Source: Paramyrothecium sp. XJ0827
Taxonomy: Eukaryota > Ascomycota > Sordariomycetes > Hypocreales > Stachybotryaceae
Direction: 5' to 3'
Assembly (NCBI GenBank): GCA_020881915.1
Contig: JAJFPB010000002.1
Coordinates: forward strand, 3,348,001-3,412,000
DNA length: 64,000 nt
This document shows positions 11,866 to 20,360 of the stretch, one piece after another. Both the position numbers and the translations under genes were made by a program. Numbering within the stretch: the stretch's first letter is position 1; the number at the start of each line of letters is the position of its first letter. The notes under the pieces are model-generated. The model made no database searches. It was not told the DNA's origin and saw nothing but the letters and a program-made list of their open reading frames with translations.

Positions 11866-12373
11866 ATGGTTCTCGACCGCAAACGCGGCAGGGGCAAGCC
11901 AAGGTCCACTCCCTAGGGCCCAGGTTTCAGCGTCATTCAGACAAAAACTGAACTTCGAGGTACTCCAGAAAGACACCACAACAGAGTGCGACTCCTTCAT
12001 CAACCCAAGCCCTCAGTTACGAAGAATGATTGAGGCCTCGCTTGACGCTAGATCAGGCAATGCTGCTGCCCAATCCACAAAGGCCCCTCTTGTCAACGCC
12101 AAGCCACCTATGTGGGAGACAACACCAAGCCCGGTAGCACCCAGTTACAACATGAAGACCTTTCAGCCTGTGCTTCAAACGAGCCCGGGTGACAATTGGA
12201 AGAGTGCAGCCCTGGATCAGCACGAGCCTCAAGCCAAGATGTATAAAGTGAACTCGGGGCTTTGCACCACTGGCCTCATTACCAAGGGAGCGCATCTGGC
12301 TTCCACGAATATGGTGGACCTTACCGCGGACCATGTCAACCACTTCAAAGGCACATCAAATCGGACAGAGTAA
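11866..12373 (+). CDS. Hypothetical protein, structure uncertain
   Basis: Upstream signals suggest a transcribed gene on the plus strand: CT-rich DNA, a leader intron with consensus donor, branch and acceptor (11562-11661), then an ATG at 11866 opening with the basic run MVLDRKRGRGKPRSTP. That frame stops after 16 codons. The protein-like part downstream (11951-12370, including 'PSPQLRRMIEASLDARSG' and a Ser/Thr/Pro-rich tail) lies in the next frame, which is open from 11447 to 12373. A short intron or a frameshift near 11904-11970 would be needed to join them; no convincing splice pair was found. No family recognised. Confidence 0.3.
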
Positions 12374-13411
12374 CAGCGGCCTCAAAGATGGTTGGCAACC
12401 GGCGCGGAGCCCTGGGTACCCGGAAATCGCTGTGATATGTTGGTTGACTCACCTATGATTCACCTCAGATGGTTTGCCACGTAAGTCTCGATGAAGCGCT
12501 CAAAGGAGCTGGTTGGGTCGTTCTAACGTGCCGTGTTCACGTCAGGAACACCAGCAGGAGAAAAACAGCAGGCGCAGACGAGGCAGCGTCCATAGGAACA
12601 AGCCTTTGGCTGGACGTTGATGATTATGGCAGCCCAAAGAGCGCACTCCCAGTCATCGGCTAAGCAATCAAATGTGAATGTGAAGGTGAATGTTTGGGGC
12701 GGGAAAGTTGCCTGGGAGATGCCGGCCTCTTATATGGCAGGATCTCAAGGCTGGCTGGCCCAACCGTCGGCAGCTGCAAGCCAACTTGTCCACGATTGCA
12801 CAGAAATTTCAGCAGGACTCTTCTGGGGGCTACTTGAGGTATCTTACACCTATCATATGGCTAAAGTTCTCTTCAGAAAGTACGACCAGAAAAACCTTAC
12901 CTTACCTTTTCTTACTAGTAGTTAACATGATAATCCTGACTACCTTCGGGTTGCAACAAGTGAAGAGAAGCAGGTAGCTAGCGGTGAAATTTAACACTGG
13001 AGCAAGATACTCTATAGTTTCGCGAAACTTGTCGGTTTCCCTTGGCCAAGTCTTGTGTATAAATCGAGAGGGGAGCATTGATCAAGAAGTTAATTGCAAG
13101 TTTTTTATGAGAATCTAATAACAAAAATATTAGCCAAATATTCGGGAAATTTGAGTTTTTTATGAGAATTTAATAACAAAAATATTAGCCAAATATTCGG
13201 AAAATTGAAGTTTTTTAACAGGATTTAAAAATCATTTTCTTATATTTTACTAATAGTTTTCTAATAAATGCAAAAGATTCCAGATAGCCCCTCCACCCTG
13301 CAATTGACAGCCAAATGGAAAACACATACTTCCTCGCATTTTGGTCGTGGGCGCCCAATCATATTTACAAAAAGCGCTCTCATTATTGTCAGGAATAACC
13401 AGGGGGATCCT
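12374..13411. other. Gene-free stretch with AT-rich tandem repeat
   Basis: Only short unsupported frames. The strand composition changes abruptly near 13080, where a 55-bp AT-rich tandem repeat (listed separately) begins just beyond the 3' end of the helicase-relic region. Confidence 0.45.
13099..13263. repeat. AT-rich tandem repeat, 55-bp period, three units
   Basis: Units start at 13099, 13154 and 13209. The first two are nearly identical (AGTTTTTTATGAGAAT, then TAATAACAAAAATATTAGCC, then AAATATTCGG). The third keeps only its first part before drifting. Each intact unit contains an AATATT..AATATT-type imperfect palindrome. Confidence 0.75.
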
Positions 13412-15032
13412 CTACCCACTAAGACACCTTGCCGCAATGCTCTCAGGAAGGACAAGGGTACATGTTGTATCGCTGGAGGTGCAGTAATAAGGGTGGCCGA
13501 AAATCTGGGGCGTACCAAGACCAATAAGACCTTGAAGGGCCCACGTTGGCATTTCAATAGAGCCTGTGTCCTGTGGAAAGGGGATGCTTGAGCCATGCCA
13601 CGAGGCTGGAATCATCAGGTGGCGGGCTGAGGTGGGCACAGAACGGTCAGTTGATTGAACTTGACGCAGAAGCTTCCTTACTTCATCTTCGTCAATGTCA
13701 TGCCTTTGGACAGCGAATACATCTCCCCGATCTAGGTCCGAATCGTGGACAGCCGAGATGAACCGGAAAGGGTGGATGTACTCGAGGAGCTGGAAGTTCT
13801 CGTAGAAGCGTAGCCAATGCTCGAAGTAGATCAAGACGTGGGCCATACTGCAGGGACTGTTCCATCTCTCAAATTGGCACTTGAGGTAGATGTGGCCCAG
13901 GCTTCTTGCTCCAATGCTGGGTCCGCTTGGATGTCGTACCAGAGTTGCGCTGCAAATACCAAGGCGGTCGAGTCGAGTTTTTCCATTGGGTACTTTGCCG
14001 CAAACTCCTCCAGCAGTTGTGTCAGTTCTGAAGGGTAGGACCTAAGTCCCATGTACGTCTTCCCCTCGTAAAGGAACCCAGTTCCCCGCAAAAGATGCCT
14101 CGACGTCCTCTTGGTAGCCAGGACTTATCTTTCGCATCCATGGCTGGATACTGTAGCCGGTGCGCCTTGGGGCAATAAGCCTGGTCTCCTTGAGGACGAT
14201 TGATCCTGTCTTCGGGAACAGATTCGTTGTAATTGTGCTTGTCGTCGTGATGTGGCTCCTCGTTTCGCTTGTCCATTACGTCGACAGGGTGATCAGCATA
14301 GGATGCTGTGGAAGCATCGCATCGTAGCCACCAGGGCTTCGTACACCAGGTACTGATGAAAACTGTCTTCGTCCGGGAATGAATGACGATTACCTTGAAT
14401 GAAATAGCAGTCGATTCATCAATGTGACAGGCTTGTAGGTTGTGGCCGAGTGTCAGAGTTTGCACGCGAGGTGAAAGGGTGAAGTATCGGTGAAGGGGCG
14501 CTCGTGCTTCATTGTCTGCCGCAGCTTGAAGCGTGATCAGCTGCTGTAGTTGGGCAAGTAAGGCACCGTCAACCCCGTTGCCCATGATGAGGTGGATGTC
14601 GACGTTTTGCGTTGGGTCGGAATCGGAATGAATATTCTCACGGATGGACTTAAGCTGAAGTGCCAAATGCTGTCCTTCAACAGATGATTCCAACACGTCC
14701 ATTGCTCCAGGCTCTAGGGAGAGGAACGCGGACAATGCCGCGACGTGTAACTCGAACGCATTGCCAACGGCCCTCTAGGCGTTGGCACAGAATTCTTGCA
14801 CAACTGGGTTTGCGTCGTCAATCTGATTGAGGTCGCAGCGCTCTACATCCTTTGCCCAGATGGAAATGCTGCCAACGTATTCCTTAGCCAGACCACAACC
14901 ATGGGCAAACAGCTTGAACTGTAACATGGTGTAGTCGTCGGGGTTCGCATTTACAGTGAATGCAATGTCCAGGGACTCGTTCAATGGACGACCGAAGTAA
15001 TGAGCGATCTGGCGGCGGGTGTGCTGATGCAA
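13412..15032 (-). pseudogene. Broken coding region next to helicase relic
   Basis: Long minus-strand protein-like segments are split by lesions. 15032-14777 and 14774-14022 are in the same frame but separated by an in-frame TAG at 14775-14777 (..FCANA stop RAVGNAFELH..). The reading then moves to another frame at about 14090 (..YMGLRSYPSELTQLLEEF..) and to a third at about 13846 (..FYENFQLLEYIHPFRF..). The segments have ordinary globular composition and lie directly downstream, on the same strand, of the superfamily-1 helicase relic, so they may be the rest of that gene or the N-terminal part of a second copy. Such large fungal NAM7/DNA2-like helicase genes are often multicopy, but this part has no motif that proves membership. 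Some frame changes could be introns; the TAG cannot be explained that way without losing coding DNA. Confidence 0.5.
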
Positions 15033-15236
15033 TCACTGCCGATTTAAGATAGCCATAGACTGGGCCAGCCCAGTCTTCATAATTGCCGCCGGCGGCATTA
15101 TGAAGCTCCTGGCTAAGGTCGGTTGATGTTCAAGAGGCCTAGACCTGGCGACTGTATCCAGCTGCTTCTGAGCCTGCGAATCTCGAAACCGGTCAGCGTC
15201 GACTTGATGAGGCGCACGACCTTTCCCATGGCCCAG

Positions 15237-15415
15237 GTTGAATGTGTTGGATTTACGCGGGAAGTATTCGCTAGATGGGCCTGCGCGCCGTCAAACTCAA
15301 CCCAGGAAATTGCACTCGTCGCTGGGGTTGAGTGTGTTTGATTGACGGGGGACGTGTTCGCGAGACGGGCCTGCGCGCCGTCAAACTCAATCAGGAAATT
15401 GCACTCGTCGCTGGG
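15237..15415. repeat. Tandem duplication, 90-bp period, inside helicase relic
   Basis: Copy 1 spans 15237-15326 and copy 2 15327-15415. Both contain GGGCCTGCGCGCCGTCAAAC and GGAAATTGCACTCGTCGCTG. Copy 2 is one base shorter, so the same DNA is read in two frames across the junction on the minus strand. Confidence 0.85.
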
Positions 15416-15441
15416 GAGACGACTGTTGCCAACTACTTCAA

Positions 15442-15706
15442 TCTTTACAAATTGAGGTATATTGGTCAGAGCTTGCGGCCAGTTGTCTCCCGAGTGGTGC
15501 CGCATGATGCCGTGGTACGCAAGACGATTTGCAAGGGCCGTGCTACACTCATTACCAGCGAGAGCGCTCTTGCCAGCAAGAACGCTCTCGCCAGCTTTTC
15601 CAGTCTTTACAAACTGAAGTATGTTGTTCAGAGCTTGCGGCCAGTTGTCTCCCGAGTGGTGCCGCATGATGCCGTGATACGCGAGACGATTCGCGAGCGC
15701 TGTGCT
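15442..15706. repeat. Direct duplication, 162-bp period, inside helicase relic
   Basis: The 103-bp segment 15442-15544 is repeated at 15604-15706, both containing CAGAGCTTGCGGCCAGTTGT and GTGGTGCCGCATGATGCCGT. The period is a multiple of three, so the minus-strand frame is kept and the peptide block 'ALANRLAYHGIMRHHSGDNW' appears twice. Confidence 0.88.
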
Positions 15707-15904
15707 GTTCCCGTACCCACGATAGTTGACAGTGAGGTAGGCACCGGTAACACCAGCACAAACAGCCCTCTCAAGCGTAGACGTGGTGAGCTGGTCGATG
15801 AATGGGTTCTCCGAGATGCTTCCCTTCGTATCGTGTTCCATCGAAAAGTAAGGTTTCTTCTGTTTGATGTCACCAGTAAGAATCCAAACCTTGGGGCTGA
15901 AGAA

Positions 15905-16125
15905 CGCGATCGCGATGAGTGTAGTCATCTCATGTACGGTGCCAGCCTCATCGAGGACCACGATGTCCGGTCGGAAGATTTCCCGAAATACGGGCGTCGT
16001 GGCGGCGATTGCGAATAAGGTGGTCATTCGTGCATGGGACCAGCCTCATGCAGAACGACGATATCTGATTTCAAGACATCTCTGAAAACAGGCGTTGCGG
16101 CGGCGATCGGTGTGGTAACAACAGT
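15905..16125. repeat. Degenerate ~98-bp tandem duplication around the helicase motif II
   Basis: The block CCAGCCTCAT occurs at 15942 and again at 16040. The flanking pieces (GGCGATTGCGAATAAGGTGG / GGCGATCGGTGTGGTAACAA and AAATACGGGCGTCGT / AAAACAGGCGTTGCG) also correspond. The 98-bp spacing is not a multiple of three, so the duplication itself breaks the frame. Confidence 0.7.
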
Positions 16126-16200
16126 GGTCCGAGAAGGGGCGAACGCGAAGCGTCGTGTCGTCTCTGGCTCAGCCGCCAGAGAAAGTGTTTCATGGAGGGG

Positions 16201-17577
16201 TAAGGAACTATTGCACTATAGGGCAGCCGATTTGTTAAAGCCGGTTCTTCATGTTGGATGTGCCAAGGAGAGAAGGGTTAAGGTCAAGGGTTGGGTAGAG
16301 TGTAAAGGCAGTGGGAGGATGGGAGAGACTTACGTGGGGTTGGTACAAAGCGAAAGGGCCCTGGAACCAGCCTGGGCAATGATAGGCGATGAATCGATGA
16401 AAGTTGGCCAAGGTAAGGTTGCAAGGATGAGCATTGCAGAGCTCGTGAGGCTAGACGAGTCTGCGCGTGCGTTGGCAAAGGAGTACCACGGCAGCTGATT
16501 TGATTGACACACGGTCACCGAACCAGCTGCCGCAGTTCTAGGGAGATGTTGTCGGGCTCAAAGATGTTGAAAGACGTGTAGACCCTGAGTGATGTTGCTT
16601 GCCAGTGACGCTTGAGAATCCGCCTCGCAGTGGTCTTGCTTTGGCCGGAGTTGAGAGGGAGAGCGGATGGTTGATATAGACGCGACGAGGACGAGAGCAA
16701 TGTGTTGAAGGTTTGTCCCACGGCTGACAAGTCGAAGATTGCTGGTCAAGTGACTGAAAGGGTAGCTTGCCGAAGTTGTGTTTTGCTCCTTGTGCAAGGT
16801 GTGTGGTTTGTAAGGATCAAATCAAGGGGACAAAGACGATTTGTGTTGGGGGAGGGTCCAAGTTTGTGATACCCAAACTGGGATGTGGCAAAGTTGTAGA
16901 TGGCTGGTGCTCAAGGATGGTCTTTGGTCAAACAATTTCCTTGCCAGAAAGACCGGGGGAAAGCCAGTCTTTTATGTCAAGCACCTGAGCCGAGCCGCGA
17001 AGTGCCACGTCATACCAAAGGTCGCACTGCGCGGTGATTCACGGCTCGGAGAGCTAGGGTGTTGAGGTCCAGGAGTGGCAAATCTTACGATGCCTGCTGC
17101 TCCCTGCAATGACGCGGATCTTTGTCACCGTTTGTGAGTGATTCACGGCTCCCTGCGGAGCATCTTCCCGCGTCAGAATTTTCGCTTGGCGCAAACAATG
17201 GCTCTCGCTTCTGAGCATGGCCACTTCGCTTGCTGGGCAAGGAGCCATCCAACCACCAGATGAGTACGAATGGTGATATGATACTGGAGGCGTGTTTGTC
17301 TGGCCAGTGACTGGAGTTGATCACCGATCCGGGTGGTTGAAGGAGGGAGAAGTTGGATGCGCCCTCTGATTACGGGGAGATTGAGTTGAATTGGTGACAG
17401 CTGCCGCAAGGCGGTTACAGTCTCAGGCTACCTCCTGCGTTAGGCAAGGCACTTGTGAATAGGTGAACAATGTCACCTCATGAGCACCTGATAATCTTCT
17501 GACAGTGATTCACAACGCATTCAGGGGCTCGTGCTCTGTGACTCCAGCCTCAACGCCGGATCCGTGCTGGTCGTGCG
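16201..17577. other. Gene-free stretch before the Myb gene
   Basis: No supported gene. The part to about 16550 may be further decayed upstream sequence of the minus-strand helicase relic; short minus-strand frames there lack helicase motifs. The last 200 bases are the likely promoter of the Myb/SANT-like gene. Confidence 0.4.
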
Positions 17578-18713
17578 ATGTCGACGACCGATGAGACCGC
17601 CTCCTCAGCGGCAACCTCATCGGAGGAGCTGTCCAACTCTTCTGCCGTCGAGTGCAAGAAGAACAACTGCTTGAAGAGCCATCAGAGCACCAACCAGTGC
17701 CTCAACAAGATCCCCTGCAAGAAAACCACCGACGGGGTCAATGAAGAGAACTCAACGACCACAGCAGAGTCCGATTCAAGCGCCTCGCGCGCACAGCACT
17801 GCTCGAAGCAAAAGAAAAAGACAAAGAAGACCAGCAAAAAGTCGGAGCACAGCACAAGTGACGAGCAGTCAGCAGCGTCCAGCGATGAAGCCAGCGGCGA
17901 CAACTCCCAGGGCACCACTTCTGAGGGGGAGCAATCGGAGCAAACCAGTCCAGCAATGTATCCGAGGAGTCCTCCAAAGTGGGGACCGCATCCGACTCCG
18001 TCAACGAGGCCTCGAACGCTGATACCTCCGCCAAGTCGGCCGCGAGCGCCAGCTCGGACGCGTCTGGGTGGACTCTCTCCGAAGACACGCTGCTCCGGTC
18101 CATGAAGACGGCCAAGGAGAACCTGTCATGGGCCGACATTGGCGACGCACTGAAGAGAAACAAGGGCGATGTCAAGGCCCGCTGGAAAGTCATCAAGGAC
18201 CTCCCCCACAAGGCGCTGTCCGAGGAGGATGACCAGGAAGCGGCCACCACAAACAAGAATGAGGACACGGCACCAACAAGCGAGAGGGTAAAGACCAAGG
18301 GCAACAACACAGAGCCGGCATCCAAAAAGGCCGCTCCCGATGAGCCATCCCAGGCAAAAGGTCTATCTGGCGACGAGGCGTCCTCCGAGGCATCGGCAGA
18401 CGACCCCCTATCCTACCGCTCCACCGAGCGGCGCCGCCAGGACCGGTACCTGCGCAAGCACGTCTGGGCACGGCTCTACCCCAGCGCCGTGCGCCCGCGG
18501 CCCGACGACTACTTTGACGAGGCCGACTGCGCGGTGCTCGCCGCCGTGCATGCCCGGCACACGCAGGCGCGGTGGCTCGAGATGCAGGCCAACTTCTACA
18601 ACGCCACCGGCCGCATGGTGCCGCTGGACGTAATCCGCGCGCGGTGTGAGGGCGCAGAGGGCGGCGGGGAGGCGGTGCGGCGGTGGGCTGAGGGCGTCGA
18701 GCGGCAGTCCTGA
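17578..18713 (+). CDS. Myb/SANT-like domain protein (frame change unresolved)
   Basis: The ATG at 17578 opens a long Ser/Glu/Lys-rich, disordered N-terminal part. The C-terminal part lies in another frame (open from the TGA at 17922 to the stop at 18711-18713). It carries a Myb/SANT-like helix block 'SGWTLSEDTLLRSMKTAKEN' then 'LSWADIGDALKRNKGDVKAR', another acidic linker, and a conserved-looking tail with 'RRRQDRYLRKHVWARLYPSA' and 'DYFDEADCAVLAAVHARHTQ'. Such single-Myb proteins with this basic tail are common in Sordariomycetes and are probably nuclear. The two frames must join somewhere in 17840-17960. Intron 17841-17953 or 17868-17953 would fit arithmetically but the splice signals are poor, so an indel (a G5 run lies at 17925-17929) or sequencing error is equally possible. 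Confidence 0.68.
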
Positions 18714-19427
18714 CTGACTGATACGGTATCAACTTCTCTTGTTTCTTCGGGGCGTTTGGGTTTAAGATGGATGCGGGTTTCGGGCGGAAATACTGCAAGG
18801 CTTGCCCGTTGGCACGGTTATCCATCGTTGGCTGGGAATCTTTGCATCCCATTCCCTAGCGACAGATGTTGCTGTCGGGAGAAACAAACTCAAACCTGCA
18901 CTTTGCAAATAAAAGTTGAGGCAATGCTATTGAGTGCTCTATAGTTAGACAACCTGAGCTATTTTACAACTTAAATCATGGCTCGATTTCAATACAATAT
19001 TCGTACATGAACCGCATGGCGATTCGTCTTCGTATCCTTTGCTCCTTCGAATTATCGAGTATAGACGCTCGCTTGGTAAGCCAAATTGCCAGAACCGAAA
19101 CCCCACAACACCGGTGGTAATGCCTTCTAATCGCTAAACATGATGAAGGTGAAATGGAAGCGACGCATAGTGTAGTCGCGCTGTAAACCAAGACTGTGTA
19201 CGATGATAGATGTGCAAATGTCTCAACATTCGCTGCATGTCGTGCTCGGTATAATGCCAAGTTTGTGGAAGCAAGATCAGCTGAACAAGATCGGCAAGGT
19301 ATGACCCAGTTCCTTGCAATGGGCAAATGTCGAAAACCCGCCAAGGGATGCATGTCCGCGAGGACAAGGAAAGTGGGTCGCACTATCAACAGGCAATAAG
19401 CCGGTTGAGCATCACGGCGGCCCATTA
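18714..19427. other. Convergent 3' region
   Basis: Between the 3' ends of the Myb-like gene and the 14-3-3-like gene. No protein-like frame stands out; AATAAA-like sequence (GCAAATAAAAG) at about 18905 could end the Myb transcript. The frame at 18976-19569 on the minus strand has no family resemblance. Confidence 0.45.
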
Positions 19428-20360
19428 TCATATTGGATTCTCCATTCCGGGAGGCGGGGTGGACTTCGCTGCCAAGGGGGTGTTCGAGCCTTGACCCTTG
19501 TCGCGCAGAGTGCTGTTCGAACCGAGTCCACGTTTCATCATCTTTCCCAGCACTGTAACGAGTTCGCAAGCGTCATTGAACATGTCGTCCGTCATTCCCT
19601 CGCTAGCATCATATACTTCGGCAATGGTGTCTTTGGCAAGCTTGCGGCTGCCCTCCTCGTCGTGAACGCACTCATAGAGAAAAGCGGCGTATTCTGTCTT
19701 GACAGAGAGCCTGAGCGAGTGCGACCCCCAGAGTAGACGATCAGCCAAGTCGACGGCGTCCTTGAAATATTGGTGCGCCGCGGGTAGGTAATCCTCAACC
19801 GGTAGCAGGAAAGAAGGTGGGAGCAGGGCGACCTGCGGCTCGAAGCCAGGAGGAGGGCCGACAGGGCCACCCTCCATCGGGTGCGTTGGCTGCACAGATG
19901 ACGGCCGCGAGATGAGGTCCTCCGCAGCTGCGATGCCCTTTCCCTTGTCAATCTTGGGCGGTGTTCCCATGGCGGCAGCTACGGCTTCAGGCGTCCAGTT
20001 GCCCATGGAGGAGACCGGAGGTTGGTTGTGGAAGAGGACAAAGATGTGGTGAAAGCTGGCGCGTAGCTTGTAGGCGAGAACCTTCAACTCGACGTAGTTT
20101 CCGACCATTGGGATGACATACTGCTGAAGCATGACCAGGCCTTCTCGTGAAAGCCATAGGATGTGCAGGACGCGTTTGAGGTGCAGCGGGCTTGACTTGA
20201 GCTCGGGTCGTCGTTGTTTCTTGGCGGCGACTAGTAGTTGGGCGAGGTTCAGAGACAAGCCAAGAATCTTGAACAGCATGGAGGAGAGTAGAGGGTTGTC
20301 ATTTTCGACAGTCTTGGCCAGCCTACCCAGAAACTTCTGGTCCACCTCGGATGAAGCCAT
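19428..20360 (-). CDS. Divergent 14-3-3-like domain protein
   Basis: 310 residues, no intron. The open frame extends 72 codons further upstream, but the ATG at 20360 gives MASSEVDQKFLGRLAKTVEN, which matches the way 14-3-3 proteins begin (repeated 'E...L.KLA...E'). The C-terminal half has 'YFKDAVDLADRLLWGSHSLR' and 'LSVKTEYAAFLYECV...A..LA....AEVYDASEGM', echoing the 14-3-3 stretch around 'HP.RLGLALN.SVF' and the following helices. The middle (residues about 165-205) is a Pro/Gly-rich insert not found in classical 14-3-3, and the strict phosphopeptide-binding Lys/Arg/Arg-Tyr residues cannot be matched with confidence. Classical 14-3-3 proteins are about 260 residues and highly conserved; this is a divergent fungal relative whose binding role is unproven. 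About 3 kb of gene-free DNA lies upstream. Confidence 0.62.
   Translation of the reverse strand: MASSEVDQKFLGRLAKTVENDNPLLSSMLFKILGLSLNLAQLLVAAKKQRRPELKSSPLHLKRVLHILWLSREGLVMLQQYVIPMVGNYVELKVLAYKLRASFHHIFVLFHNQPPVSSMGNWTPEAVAAAMGTPPKIDKGKGIAAAEDLISRPSSVQPTHPMEGGPVGPPPGFEPQVALLPPSFLLPVEDYLPAAHQYFKDAVDLADRLLWGSHSLRLSVKTEYAAFLYECVHDEEGSRKLAKDTIAEVYDASEGMTDDMFNDACELVTVLGKMMKRGLGSNSTLRDKGQGSNTPLAAKSTPPPGMENPI

Larger units (their letters stand above)
15113..16200 (-). pseudogene. Superfamily-1 (DNA2/NAM7-like) helicase relic
   Basis: The minus strand encodes 'DIVVLDEAGTVHEMTTL' (Walker B/motif II, DEAG), 'KVWILTGDIKQKKPYF' (motif III, GD.KQ) and 'LERAVCAGVTGAYLTVNYRG', the order and spacing of AAA_11/AAA_12 helicases of the NAM7/DNA2 group. 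No convincing Walker A was found upstream (16200-17400) and motifs V and VI are absent downstream. The region is rearranged by at least three tandem duplications (periods about 98, 162 and 90 bp, listed separately); the 98-bp one changes frame, so a second degraded DEAG copy ('IVVLHEAGPMHE' followed by a stop) precedes the first. A functional ATPase is very unlikely. Confidence 0.7.
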
